A stretch of 64,000 nt of DNA from an uncultured Bacilli bacterium (lineage in GTDB: Bacteria; Bacillota_I; Bacilli_A; RF39; UBA660): NCBI GenBank assembly GCA_944358445.1, contig CALVRC010000006.1, positions 1-64,000 of the forward strand, given 5' to 3'. The notes beneath the pieces were generated by a model. That model ran no database searches, was not told the DNA's origin, and worked only from the letters and a program-made list of their open reading frames with translations. This document shows positions 51,359-60,627 of the stretch, in pieces. Within the stretch, counting starts at the first letter, position 1; the number at the start of each line of letters is the position of its first letter. The translations under genes and the position numbers were made by a program.

Positions 51359-53698
51359 ATGAAACTCAAATTTAGAGCAGAAAAAAAAGATTGGATGATA
51401 TTTGGTGGTTATGCACTTGTTTTATTATATTTTGTAGCTATTGCTCTTTTAAATATTATTCAGTTTGCTAAAGGTGATTTAGATCATCCATTTCATGGTT
51501 TTAATCCATTTCCAGCTTTTTCTTCTGACATGATTGGTATGACAATTACGTGTTATATTATTGCTCTGGTAGCTAGTATGTTTAGTGTTTCTGATAGATT
51601 TTTTGATAGAGAAAAAGGTTTTGGTTTTTCTACTGAAGCTAAGAAGGCTTCTAAAGGTTATTCTAGGTGGACTAGTGAAGACGAAATGAAAAAAGAGCTT
51701 ACAATGGTTAAGGTTCAAGCTCCACAAGCTGATGCTGGAGGACTTCCAATTATTAATGATGGCAAAAGAATGTGGGTAGATAATGGCGAAGGGCATAATT
51801 TAATTATTGGTTCTACAGGAGCTGGTAAAACACAGGTTGCTATTTTTCCGCTTGTTCATTCTTTAGCTAAACATGATGAATCAATGATTATTACAGATCC
51901 TAAAGGTGAAATTTATGAAACGACAGCTGAGATGCTTAGGAAAAGAGGATATAATGTTGTACTTTTAAATTTTCGTAATCCACAACAAGGTAGTGGTTGG
52001 AATCCATTACATTTACCTTATAAATATTATAAAGAAGGTAATTCTGATAAAGCTAATGAGCTTACAGATGATTTGGCAATGAATATTTTGTATGATGAAA
52101 ATGCGCAAAATAATGATCCTTTCTGGGAGAAGACCTCTGCTGATTATTTTTCTGGTATTTGTTTGGGGTTATTTGAAGATGCTAAAGAAGAAGAAATTAA
52201 TTTAAATAGTGTTAATTTATTTACAACTGTTGGTGAGGATAAATGTGGACCAAATTCTACTTATTCTAATGAGTATTTTAAAACCAAAGATCCAACTAGT
52301 CCAGCATATATAAGTGCTTCATCTACTATTTCTGCGCCTAGTGATACTAAAGGTAGTATTTTATCTGTATTTAAACAAAAAATTAGGTTATTTGCAGCGC
52401 GTGAAAATTTATCTGAAATGCTTTCTCATAGTGATTTTGAGTTTGAGGATATTGGAGCTAAAAAGACAGCCGTCTTTATTGTTATTCAAGATGAAAAGAA
52501 GACTTATCATTCATTAGTTACTATTTTCCTTAAGCAATGTTATGAAACTTTAGTTGATTATGCTCAAAAAAATGGTGGAAAACTTCCATATAGAACTAAT
52601 TTCTTACTTGATGAGTTTGCTAATATGCCACCTTTAAAAGATGTCGATACAATGGTATCAGCGGCTAGAAGTAGGCGAATGAGATTTTTCTTTGTTATTC
52701 AGAACTATGCACAGCTTTCAGAGGTTTATGGTAAAGAAAAGGGAGATACAATTAGAGGTAACTGTACAAATACAATTTACTTAATTAGTACAGAACTTGC
52801 CGCACTTAAAGAAATTAGTGAGATGTGTGGTGAAATTAAGGTTAAAACTGATAAAAAGGATAAAGATGGTAAAGCTATAGAAGAAACAAGACCACTTATT
52901 ACAGTTAGTGATTTACAAAAATTAAAAATGGGTGAAATAATTTTACTTAGATCTCGTATGGATCCTTTTAGAACTAAATTAAAATTAAATTGGCAAATCG
53001 ATTGGGGAGAGATTGATAAGTGTGAAAAAGCAACGTACCCAACTAGAGAAAAACAACAATTACATGTTTTTGATTTGAAGAGTTTTGTTAATAAGAAAAG
53101 AGAAGAAAAAAGAGAAGAAAGCATGAATAAGCTTATTAGTCAGGTTATGCCTAATATGAATAAAAATAGTAATTCTAGAGGTGTTTCTGGGGTTAATATG
53201 CCTGGTGGTTTACCTGGAATGAGTGCAGCTAGACCTACTCAAAGGCCTATGTCTATGGAAGAGATGCTAAAGAATATAGATAAAGCTGTGGAAAAATTAG
53301 AAAAAGAACAGCAACGTAAACAAGACGATTTAATGAATAAATCTGCAGTAGGCAAGATTAATCCTGTGAAGGTGCCAGCTAATATGGCTAATAATAGTAG
53401 TATTGATCCAGTGAAAAATAATCATTCAGATAATGTTTCTAATGGTGTAAATAATATGGTAATTCAATCTAAGCCTTTAGTTAATAAGCAAAGTGAGAAG
53501 AAAAATACTATTAATAGTACGGATTTCGCGGCTAGAATAACTAATAGAGTTAACCAGGCAGTAAAAGAAAATTATGAAGGTAAAGATGTAAATGTTAAAT
53601 CTAATTCTAGAGTAGAAACTAATAATGAAGTAAAAAAGAGTGATTATGTTACAGATGATCAATTCTTTGATGATTTTTTTGCTGATGATGATGATTAA
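51359..53698 (+). CDS. VirD4/TraG-type coupling ATPase
   Basis: 779 residues. Two membrane helices near the N-terminus (about 13-35 and 55-75), Walker A IGSTGAGKTQV (about 153-163), IITDPKGEIYETTAEMLRKRGY, GWNPLHLPYKYY, and Walker B NFLLDEFANMPPL with RSRRMRFFFVIQNYAQL; these are TraG/VirD4 (T4SS-DNA_transf) hallmarks. It brings substrates, DNA-protein or protein, to the channel. The last ~170 residues are a disordered Asn/Ser/Lys tail. It has its own promoter and ends the locus. Start 51359 has GGAGGG at 8 bp. Confidence 0.9.
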   Translation: MKLKFRAEKKDWMIFGGYALVLLYFVAIALLNIIQFAKGDLDHPFHGFNPFPAFSSDMIGMTITCYIIALVASMFSVSDRFFDREKGFGFSTEAKKASKGYSRWTSEDEMKKELTMVKVQAPQADAGGLPIINDGKRMWVDNGEGHNLIIGSTGAGKTQVAIFPLVHSLAKHDESMIITDPKGEIYETTAEMLRKRGYNVVLLNFRNPQQGSGWNPLHLPYKYYKEGNSDKANELTDDLAMNILYDENAQNNDPFWEKTSADYFSGICLGLFEDAKEEEINLNSVNLFTTVGEDKCGPNSTYSNEYFKTKDPTSPAYISASSTISAPSDTKGSILSVFKQKIRLFAARENLSEMLSHSDFEFEDIGAKKTAVFIVIQDEKKTYHSLVTIFLKQCYETLVDYAQKNGGKLPYRTNFLLDEFANMPPLKDVDTMVSAARSRRMRFFFVIQNYAQLSEVYGKEKGDTIRGNCTNTIYLISTELAALKEISEMCGEIKVKTDKKDKDGKAIEETRPLITVSDLQKLKMGEIILLRSRMDPFRTKLKLNWQIDWGEIDKCEKATYPTREKQQLHVFDLKSFVNKKREEKREESMNKLISQVMPNMNKNSNSRGVSGVNMPGGLPGMSAARPTQRPMSMEEMLKNIDKAVEKLEKEQQRKQDDLMNKSAVGKINPVKVPANMANNSSIDPVKNNHSDNVSNGVNNMVIQSKPLVNKQSEKKNTINSTDFAARITNRVNQAVKENYEGKDVNVKSNSRVETNNEVKKSDYVTDDQFFDDFFADDDD

Positions 53699-53723
53699 AC
53701 AGTTCTAATTTGAACTGTTTTTT
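53697..53723 (+). terminator. Terminator after VirD4-like gene
   Basis: AAACAGTTC / GAACTGTTT stem with TAATTT loop and T6, closing the secretion locus. Confidence 0.85.
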
Positions 53724-53757
53724 GTTTTTTTTATATAATATTATAGAAGGTGATAGT

Positions 53758-54039
53758 GTGAATATTAGTTTGGTGGATTTTTTAAAATTAAATAATCCTA
53801 ATATTATTGATGTTAGATTACCTCAGAAATATAATGATAATCATATTCCAGGAGCTATTAATGTTGGAGCTAGTCAGTTAATGAATAATCCTGAAAAATT
53901 TTTGAATCCTAATTTAACATATTATATATATTGTCAAAAAGGAACTTCTTCAAAGACTTTGGCGCAAATTTTAACAGTTAAGGGTTATAAAGTTTTTAAC
54001 ATAGAAGGTGGTTATGAGGCGTGGGTTTTAAACTCATAG
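53758..54039 (+). CDS. Rhodanese-like sulfurtransferase
   Basis: Single rhodanese domain of 93 residues: ISLVDFLKLNNPNIIDVR, HIPGAINV and active-site loop YCQKGTSSKTLA with the catalytic Cys, ending with GYKVFNIEGGYEAW. It transfers sulfur from persulfide donors. GTG 53758 is the likely start, with GAAGGTGATA upstream; the longer frame from 53710 overlaps the terminator. First gene of the core region beyond the secretion locus. Confidence 0.85.
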   Translation: MNISLVDFLKLNNPNIIDVRLPQKYNDNHIPGAINVGASQLMNNPEKFLNPNLTYYIYCQKGTSSKTLAQILTVKGYKVFNIEGGYEAWVLNS

Positions 54040-54060
54040 AATATATGTGATTTTATATTG

Positions 54061-54090
54061 ATACTAGAGAAAGTTATCTAGTATTTTTTG
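54061..54090 (+). terminator. Terminator after rhodanese gene
   Basis: ATACTAGA / TCTAGTAT perfect stem, 8-nt loop, T6. The following 54091-54142 stretch holds nothing recognisable. Confidence 0.85.
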
Positions 54091-54142
54091 TGTATAAAGA
54101 AAGTGCATTTTTTTAGCAGCAAACAAGTGTTTGTCAAAACTA

Positions 54143-54171
54143 TTTACAAAATAAATAGTATGTGTTATAGT
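54143..54171 (+). promoter_or_regulatory. Promoter of rmuC
   Basis: TTTACA (54143-54148), 17-bp spacer, TATAGT (54166-54171) with TGT extension. Confidence 0.65.
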
Positions 54172-54198
54172 TAATGTACAAAGAATAGAGGCGATTAA

Positions 54199-55263
54199 AT
54201 GGAATATATTATAATTGGACTTTTAGTAGTTATATTAATTATTGCAATAATTTCTTTAACAAAAAATGTAAATGAGTCTAATATTACTGAGAGGCTTGGT
54301 AAATTAGAAACTGAAATGGTTAGAGAACTTGGTGATTTTAAAACGGATATTAATAAAAATTTAACTGATGATTTTAATGATTTAAACGATAGGATTGAAA
54401 AACGTTTAAATTTGATTAATGATAAGGTAAATGAGAGATTAGATCAAAATTTTGAGAAGACTAACAAAACGTTTACATCCGTTTTAGAAAGATTATCTAA
54501 GATAGATGAAGCTCAAAAGAAGATAGATTCTTTATCTAATGATATTGTTTCTTTGCAGTCTGTACTTACGGATAAGAAAACTAGAGGTATTTTTGGAGAA
54601 GTTAATTTGAAACATATTTTAGTAAATGTTTTTGGAGAAAATAAAGATAATATATATAGAATGCAGTATACTTTAAGTAATGGTACTATAGCAGATAGTG
54701 TTATTTTTGCACCTGAACCCTTGGGTTTAATCGCGATTGATTCTAAGTTTCCTTTGGAAGATTATCAAGCGATGGTAGATAAGAAAAATCCAAATCCTAC
54801 TTTAGCAGAGCGTAAATTTAAAAGTGATATGAAAAAACATATTGATGCTATTGCTTCTAAATATATTATTCCAGGTGAAACAACTGATCAAGCAATATTA
54901 TTTTTACCAGCTGAGGCTATATTTGCAGAGGTTAATGCATATCATCAAGATGTTTTGGATTATGCTTATAATAAAAGAGTGTGGATATGTGGTCCAACAA
55001 CTTTAATTAGTACACTTACAACTTTACAAATTATTATTAAAAATATTGAAAGAGATAAATATACTAAGATTATTCATCAAGAACTTAGATTATTAGATGT
55101 TGAGTTTAAACGTTATAAGGATAGATGGGATAAACTTTATAGAAACATTGAAACAGTTAGTAAGGATGTAAAGGATATTCATACAACAACAGATAAAATT
55201 ACTAAGAGGTTTAATGCAATTAATCAAGTGGATGTGGAGGCAATAGAGCATGAAGAAGGTTAA
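54199..55263 (+). CDS. rmuC: DNA recombination protein RmuC
   Basis: 354 residues: N-terminal membrane helix (about 3-20), a long coiled coil (about 25-125), then the RmuC nuclease-like domain (TRGIFGEVNLKHILVNVFG, LIAIDSKFPLEDYQAM, ILFLPAEAIFAEVNAYHQD, VWICGPTTLISTLTTL). RmuC limits inversions at short repeats and has been linked to defence in E. coli. Overlaps the next gene by 14 bp. Confidence 0.9.
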   Translation: MEYIIIGLLVVILIIAIISLTKNVNESNITERLGKLETEMVRELGDFKTDINKNLTDDFNDLNDRIEKRLNLINDKVNERLDQNFEKTNKTFTSVLERLSKIDEAQKKIDSLSNDIVSLQSVLTDKKTRGIFGEVNLKHILVNVFGENKDNIYRMQYTLSNGTIADSVIFAPEPLGLIAIDSKFPLEDYQAMVDKKNPNPTLAERKFKSDMKKHIDAIASKYIIPGETTDQAILFLPAEAIFAEVNAYHQDVLDYAYNKRVWICGPTTLISTLTTLQIIIKNIERDKYTKIIHQELRLLDVEFKRYKDRWDKLYRNIETVSKDVKDIHTTTDKITKRFNAINQVDVEAIEHEEG

Positions 55264-55798
55264 TATAATTTTACTAATTATTACTTTAGTTTGTTCATTT
55301 TTTACAATTATGGGTGAACTTGATAAAGGTATTGTAATTGTTTTAAAAGATTCTAGTATTATATTAACAGCAACTTTACCTTATATAGTTAATAAATTAT
55401 TTAATGTTAAATTAAATGATGGTATTATTTTTGTTTGGCTTGTGTTTATTTTTCTTGCTCATTATATGGGAGTTACGGCTGAATTTTATAATAAATGGGA
55501 AGGTTTTGATAAGGTCACTCATACGATGTCAGGAGTTCTTACTGCATATGTTGGGTTACTTTTGGTTCCTAAAAAAAGTAATATGTGGTTTAATATTTTA
55601 TTTATAATTGCTTTTAGCTGGATGTGTGCGGGTCTTTGGGAGACTTTTGAATTTGTATGTAATATATTATTTGGTGGTGATGCTCAAAGAGTTGTGGCTA
55701 CAGGAGTTACAGATACAATGATGGATATGATTGTCGCATTTATAGGAGCAAGTGTCTTTAGTTTTGGATATTTTGTAAAAAATAAAGTTAAAAGTTAA
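55250..55798 (+). CDS. Polytopic membrane protein, DUF2238-like
   Basis: 182 residues with about five membrane helices. The pattern GFDKVTHTMSGVLTAY, WETFEFVCN and TDTMMDMIVAFIGA matches the His/Asp/Glu spacing of DUF2238-type proteins (DK-x2-H, WE-x2-E, D-x2-xDM). Function unknown. Coupled to rmuC by overlap. Confidence 0.55.
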   Translation: MKKVNIILLIITLVCSFFTIMGELDKGIVIVLKDSSIILTATLPYIVNKLFNVKLNDGIIFVWLVFIFLAHYMGVTAEFYNKWEGFDKVTHTMSGVLTAYVGLLLVPKKSNMWFNILFIIAFSWMCAGLWETFEFVCNILFGGDAQRVVATGVTDTMMDMIVAFIGASVFSFGYFVKNKVKS

Positions 55799-55823
55799 TT
55801 AAAGCTATATTTTTTAGCTTTTT
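55799..55823 (+). terminator. Terminator between membrane protein and rnr
   Basis: AAAGCTA / TAGCTTT stem with T-rich loop, followed by T6. A TATAAT at 55829 starts the rnr promoter. Confidence 0.75.
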
Positions 55824-55852
55824 TGCTTTATAATTAATATAAAGGGGTTGAG

Positions 55853-57982
55853 ATGATGGAAGAAAAGATTTTAAATATAATTAATAACCATAATAAAGCT
55901 TTGACTTATGAGGAAATTTTAGAAAAATTAACTGATGAAGAAATTCCATATTTGCCAGAGACATTAAGTAAATTGATTAGAGATTTGAAGGTAAGACTTA
56001 CTAATAAAGGCAAGTATGCAAAGTTTGATGATAAATCGCAAAAAATTGGTACTTTTGTGGCAAATAGACGCGGTTTTGGGTTTGTTATTATTGATGGCGA
56101 GGAAAAGGATTACTATATTTCTAATGATAATGTAAGTGGGGCTATTAATGGGGATGAAGTTGTTATTAAGGTTCTTGATGAAGGAAGACATGAAGCTGCA
56201 GTACTTAGGGTTAATCAAAGAAATTTGAATAATATGTTAGTTGGTGAATTTTATAAAAAAGATGATAAGAATTTTTTAAGGTTAGATGATGATAAACTAA
56301 ATATTATTGTGGAGATTCCTGAGGAAGATGCTAAAGGAGCTGTTCCTGGACATAAAGTTGTTGTCAAGGTTGAAAATAAGATTGAAAAGAGTAATTATTA
56401 TCAAGGAAAAATAATTCGCATTTTAGGTCATAAAGATGATCCTGGGGTTGATATACTTTCAATTGCGGCAAGATATCAAATTAATGATGTTTTTTCTGAA
56501 GATGTTATTACAGAACTTAAAAATATTCCTGATGAAGTTAGTAAAAGTGAGCTTAAAGGTAGACGTGATTTAACTAATGAAGTAATATTTACTATTGATG
56601 GTGATGATACTAAGGATATTGATGATGCTATTAGTATTAAAAAATTAGATAATGGTAATTATTTATTAGGGGTACATATTGCTGATGTTAGTCATTATGT
56701 TAAAGAAGGTACGGCTTTAGGTGATGAGGCTTATGCTCGTGGTACTAGTAGTTATTTAGCTAATACGGTAATTCCAATGCTTCCACATCAGCTTTCTAAT
56801 GGTATTTGTTCACTTAATCCTAATGTTATTAGATTAACTCTTTCGTGTGTTATGGAAATTGATGATAAAGGAAAGCTTATAGATAGTGAAATATTTGAAA
56901 GTTATATTAAGTCTAGAAAGCAAATGACTTATAAAAATGTTAATAAGATTTTGAATGAAAATGTTATACCTGAAGGATATGAAGAGTTTGTAAGTGATTT
57001 AAGATTGATGGCAGAACTTTCTAAAATTATTAGGAAACATAAGTTAGAAAAAGGATATATTGATTTTGATGTTCCAGAGCCTAAAATTATTACTGATGAA
57101 AACGGAAAGGCTATTGATATTCAAAAAAGAGTGCAGGATACTGGTGAAAATTTGATTGAAGATTTTATGATTATGGCTAATGAAACTGTTGCTAGTACGA
57201 TTTCTTATATGGATTTACCTTTTATTTATCGTGTACATGGTTTACCTGATGAGGAGAAGATTAGAAGTTTTTTAAGTTTTATAAATATACTTGGTTATAA
57301 GGTAAATGCTAATCTTAAAAATATTACTCCTAAAACAATTCAAAATATTTTAAGTCAGTTAAAGGATAAAAAAGAGTATAATGTTTTGTCTTCAATGCTT
57401 CTTAGAAGTATGCAGAAGGCAGTATATGATAGTGTAAATATTGGTCACTTTGGTTTGGCTAGTAAGTTTTATACACATTTCACTTCACCCATTAGAAGAT
57501 TTCCTGATTTGACTGTACATAGGTTACTTAGAACTTATTTATTTAATCACAATATTGATAATCAAACTATAGATTATTATAATAGTACTTTGCCAGAAAT
57601 TGCTAAACATTCATCTGAAAGAGAAATGGCAGCTACGCAATGTGAACGGGATGTTGATGATATGAAAATGGCCGAATATATGGAAGACCACATTGGAGAG
57701 GTTTATAAAGGTATTGTCAGTACGGTCACTAATTATGGAATTTATGTTGAACTTCCTAATTTAGTAGAAGGTATGATAAAAATAGATGAGTTAGATGATG
57801 ATTATTATTTTTATGATGAATCTACATTTAGTTTAGTTGGTAAAAGAAGTAAGAAGAGATATATGCTTGGTCAATCTATTGAGATTGTTGTAGATAGTGT
57901 AATAAAAGATAAGGGGCTTATTAATTTTAGATTATATAAGGGTGAAAAAAATGGAAATATTAAACAGGAAGGCGAAGTATAA
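55853..57982 (+). CDS. rnr: Ribonuclease R
   Basis: 3'-5' exoribonuclease that degrades structured RNA and acts with tmRNA-SmpB in trans-translation. 709 residues. Winged-helix start, cold-shock domains ([16 protein letters not shown]), the RNB catalytic domain with [13 protein letters not shown] (metal-binding Asp), [20 protein letters not shown], and the C-terminal S1 domain ([21 protein letters not shown]). It overlaps smpB by 32 bp, giving the classic rnr-smpB-ssrA order. AAAGGGG before ATG; 55856 is an alternative start. Confidence 0.95.
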   Translation: MMEEKILNIINNHNKALTYEEILEKLTDEEIPYLPETLSKLIRDLKVRLTNKGKYAKFDDKSQKIGTFVANRRGFGFVIIDGEEKDYYISNDNVSGAINGDEVVIKVLDEGRHEAAVLRVNQRNLNNMLVGEFYKKDDKNFLRLDDDKLNIIVEIPEEDAKGAVPGHKVVVKVENKIEKSNYYQGKIIRILGHKDDPGVDILSIAARYQINDVFSEDVITELKNIPDEVSKSELKGRRDLTNEVIFTIDGDDTKDIDDAISIKKLDNGNYLLGVHIADVSHYVKEGTALGDEAYARGTSSYLANTVIPMLPHQLSNGICSLNPNVIRLTLSCVMEIDDKGKLIDSEIFESYIKSRKQMTYKNVNKILNENVIPEGYEEFVSDLRLMAELSKIIRKHKLEKGYIDFDVPEPKIITDENGKAIDIQKRVQDTGENLIEDFMIMANETVASTISYMDLPFIYRVHGLPDEEKIRSFLSFINILGYKVNANLKNITPKTIQNILSQLKDKKEYNVLSSMLLRSMQKAVYDSVNIGHFGLASKFYTHFTSPIRRFPDLTVHRLLRTYLFNHNIDNQTIDYYNSTLPEIAKHSSEREMAATQCERDVDDMKMAEYMEDHIGEVYKGIVSTVTNYGIYVELPNLVEGMIKIDELDDDYYFYDESTFSLVGKRSKKRYMLGQSIEIVVDSVIKDKGLINFRLYKGEKNGNIKQEGEV

Positions 57983-58385
57983 TTATCAGATTTTTGAAAC
58001 TGTTGAAGCTGGAATAGTTTTAACTGGAACAGAAATTAAGTCTTTAAGGTTAGGTAAGGCTAATATTAAAGATAGTTATGCGAGAGTTAAAAATAATGAA
58101 ATTTTTCTTATAAATATGCATATAAGTAGTTATGATAATGGAAATATTTTTAATCATGATGAAACTAGAGAAAGAAAACTTTTACTTCATAAAAAAGAAA
58201 TTTTAAAATTTCGTGATAAAATTAAATTAGAAGGTTATACAATAGTACCTTTAAAAGTTTATTTAAAAAATGGTAGAGCTAAAGTTTTAATTGGTCTTGC
58301 TAAAGGTAAGAAAAATTATGATAAAAGAGAAGATATTAAGAAAAGAGATATTGAAAGAAGTATTAGAGCAAGATTAAAGAAATAA
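57951..58385 (+). CDS. smpB: SsrA-binding protein SmpB
   Basis: 144-residue tmRNA partner needed for ribosome rescue. [29 protein letters not shown] and the C-terminal [26 protein letters not shown] are family signatures. ATG 57951 is the likely start, with AAGGGTG upstream; GTG 57942 overlaps that site. ssrA lies 49 bp downstream. Confidence 0.94.
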   Translation: MEILNRKAKYNYQIFETVEAGIVLTGTEIKSLRLGKANIKDSYARVKNNEIFLINMHISSYDNGNIFNHDETRERKLLLHKKEILKFRDKIKLEGYTIVPLKVYLKNGRAKVLIGLAKGKKNYDKREDIKKRDIERSIRARLKK

Positions 58386-58388
58386 ATT

Positions 58389-58416
58389 TTGAATTAAAGC
58401 TTTTATGTGTTATAAT
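58389..58416 (+). promoter_or_regulatory. Promoter of ssrA
   Basis: TTGAAT (58389-58394), 16-bp spacer, TATAAT (58411-58416). Confidence 0.75.
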
Positions 58417-58434
58417 ATAAGAGCTTTATAAATT

Positions 58435-58786
58435 GGGGCCGCTTTTGGTTTCGACAGAAATATGGATGGATAAATGGCAAGTCGGAGTGACACGTTAAGT
58501 CTAAACTTAAATATAACTGGAAACAGAAATAATTACGTACCAGCATTTGCCTAAGGTTGGCAAGGTACACTCTTTTAATTTCTTAACTTCCGAGAAATTT
58601 TAAGGGTTCGCTTTTAGGAAGATATATCGTTATTTGGCCTAGAGGTAGCGATGAATTTTATAGGCTTACTAATAAAATAGTTGTTAGTTACTAACTTTTA
58701 TTAGGACATTTTTTAACTAACTAAACTTGTAGATGTTTATTTGGAAATATTTTTGGACAGGAGTTCAATTCTCCTCGGCTCCACCA
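58435..58786 (+). ncRNA. ssrA: Transfer-messenger RNA (tmRNA)
   Basis: 352-nt tmRNA. The 5' GGGGCCG pairs with CGGCTCC before A-CCA; GGTTTCGACAG is the standard 5' signature and GGAGTTCAATTCTCC the T-arm. The tag frame is read as GGA 58519 to TAA 58554, giving GNRNNYVPAFA, with Gly rather than the usual Ala as the resume residue and PAFA rather than LAA at the end. The 3' CACCA end is the left border of the downstream cassette. A terminator follows at 58828. Confidence 0.94.
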
Positions 58787-58827
58787 CTTTAGAAATCTGT
58801 TCGAACTATTCGAACTTTTGATATAGG

Positions 58828-58853
58828 AATCAATCAGAAATGATTGATTTTTT
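58828..58853 (+). terminator. Terminator after ssrA
   Basis: AATCAATCA / TGATTGATT perfect stem with GAAA loop and T6. Confidence 0.85.
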
Positions 58854-58895
58854 CGTTTATATGAAAAAATCAACCTAGAAGAAAGGTTGGTGCTT

Positions 58896-59855
58896 ATGAC
58901 TAATGTTTTTAAAGAACAAGTGGGCGATTTAGAGGAGCAACTACCAAATTTTAAAATATCCAGTGCAATTATTCATTATGACGAAACTAGTCCACATCTT
59001 CATATTGTTGGTGTACCAATAAAATATAAAAATAAAAATGGTATGAAAAAACAAGTTGGTAAAGGAGATGTTTTCACAAGAGATAGCCTACGCAGGTTGC
59101 AAGATAAAATGAGAACTTTATGTATCGCTAGTTTCAACAAAGAATATGGCTTAAATGACATTTTGAAAAAGAAAGAAAAAGGTAGAAACAAAGATATAAA
59201 TGTCAAAGACATGGGAAATTATCAAGCTATGAAAGACCAAATGGAAAAAGATAAAAAAGCACTAGAAACAGCCAGTAAAAAATCTAGTGAACTTGATAAA
59301 AGCACTACTGATATTAAAGACACAGTCAATAATCTAAAAAAAGCACCAATAATCAAAAACACTTATACTATTTCTGAAAATGATAAAAATAAAATTTTAG
59401 AATATATTGATAAAGCCCAACAAACAAATGCTGATTTCAAACGAACTGAAAAACTATCAGTAACATTGAATAATGTTGATACTGAACTAGAAGAAAATAG
59501 AGAGAAAATTAAAATACTAACTGAAAACAATGAGGCATTATCTCTTAAAGTAGATACTTTATCTAAAAATATTGATAATAAAAATAAAGAGATGAAAGAA
59601 TTGAAAAAAGATAATAAACATCTTGAAGAATTAGTAGATTACTTTAAAGATTTATTTGGTAGATTAGTCAACTTTATCAAACATAAAATGTTTGGAAAAG
59701 ACAAAGTACGTGAAGATTATTGGGAATTTTCAAAGAACTTATACGAACATGGAATATTTAGTGATAAAACCATTACTGACATAAAAGATGACTATGATTG
59801 TAATAAAGAAAATGATAAGTACAAAGATCATGATGACTTTGATTTAGAAATATAA
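58896..59855 (+). CDS. MobV/Pre-type relaxase fragment (N-terminus missing)
   Basis: 319 residues. Near the start (residue ~20-35) is the relaxase metal motif HYDETSPHLHIVGVPI, followed by the Pre/Mob pattern (VFTRDSLRRLQDKMRTL, EYGLNDILKKKEKGRN), a long coiled coil (about 100-255) and an acidic C-terminus. Normal MobV proteins have ~100 more residues at the N-terminus, including the first catalytic motifs, so this copy is 5'-truncated and probably not an active nickase. Start 58896 has GAAAGG upstream. A sign of past plasmid or mobilisable-element integration. Confidence 0.75.
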   Translation: MTNVFKEQVGDLEEQLPNFKISSAIIHYDETSPHLHIVGVPIKYKNKNGMKKQVGKGDVFTRDSLRRLQDKMRTLCIASFNKEYGLNDILKKKEKGRNKDINVKDMGNYQAMKDQMEKDKKALETASKKSSELDKSTTDIKDTVNNLKKAPIIKNTYTISENDKNKILEYIDKAQQTNADFKRTEKLSVTLNNVDTELEENREKIKILTENNEALSLKVDTLSKNIDNKNKEMKELKKDNKHLEELVDYFKDLFGRLVNFIKHKMFGKDKVREDYWEFSKNLYEHGIFSDKTITDIKDDYDCNKENDKYKDHDDFDLEI

Positions 59856-59983
59856 TTTTTCAATTGGGCATTTTTGTATAAGACTATCAATTTGATTTGA
59901 AATATTGTATAATTAGATTATCAAAGTGATGTACATTGAATTTGTAAAATTTATTTATATTGCATAAGAAAGGAGCTAATAAT

Positions 59984-60619
59984 ATGGCAACAGATATATT
60001 AAGTGGTGCAACAAATCATTTTAATTTTAAAGAACTTCCTAATTCAAGAATAATTCTATCAGAGGAATGTTTCATAAGGTTATCAGGAGATATCAATTTA
60101 TGTGCATTTAGTGGAAACAAAGAACTAGAGTATGGAACTTTTTTATATGGTAAAGAAATAGAACCAAACATTATATATTTTGATATTCCAAGTGAGTTTG
60201 ATAACTATACACCATCATATAGAGAGTTTGATGTTAACACTCCAGAAATGTTAGCAGAAAAGGAAATGAATGTTAATGGTAATAAATATGATTGTATAGC
60301 TCATATTCATACTCATCCATACATTGGTGGAACATGTAGATTTTTCTCGAATCAAGATTTGAGAACGATAAAGACTTTGCAATTAAACCACCAACCAAAT
60401 GATGGAAGAAAAAAGTTCTTTTTTGGGGGATTATTAACTGTATCTCCAGAAAATGTCTTTGACAATGATGAAATTAGTTTTGTATTTTATGATGATAGTA
60501 TAGATGATTGGTATAAGATTACAAACATTTCTGTTTTTATCAATGGTCAGGAAATCCCATTTACAAAAATGGGAAATAGACCTACAATGCAATTAGATGA
60601 TAGACATACCAGAAAATAG
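59984..60619 (+). CDS. JAMM/MPN-type metalloprotease-like protein
   Basis: 211 residues. The motif HIHTHP, nine residues, then SNQD (about residues 103-120) is the JAMM zinc site H-x-H-P...S-x2-D; the upstream Glu may be in LEYGTFLYGKE. JAMM proteins cleave isopeptide-like bonds; in bacteria they appear with ubiquitin-like or conflict systems. No ubiquitin-like partner was seen next to it. ATG 59984 has AAGGAG upstream. Its last ~30 residues are polar. The specific function is unknown. Confidence 0.65.
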   Translation: MATDILSGATNHFNFKELPNSRIILSEECFIRLSGDINLCAFSGNKELEYGTFLYGKEIEPNIIYFDIPSEFDNYTPSYREFDVNTPEMLAEKEMNVNGNKYDCIAHIHTHPYIGGTCRFFSNQDLRTIKTLQLNHQPNDGRKKFFFGGLLTVSPENVFDNDEISFVFYDDSIDDWYKITNISVFINGQEIPFTKMGNRPTMQLDDRHTRK

Positions 60620-60627
60620 TTTAAAGT

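Noticed and set aside
51479-51796. Minus-strand frame inside the VirD4-like gene
   Set aside because: It overlaps conserved coupling-protein sequence and has no ribosome site or family match.
23780-53698. A complete integrative conjugative element
   Set aside because: No relaxase, integrase, excisionase or replication gene and no flanking direct repeats around the whole block were found.
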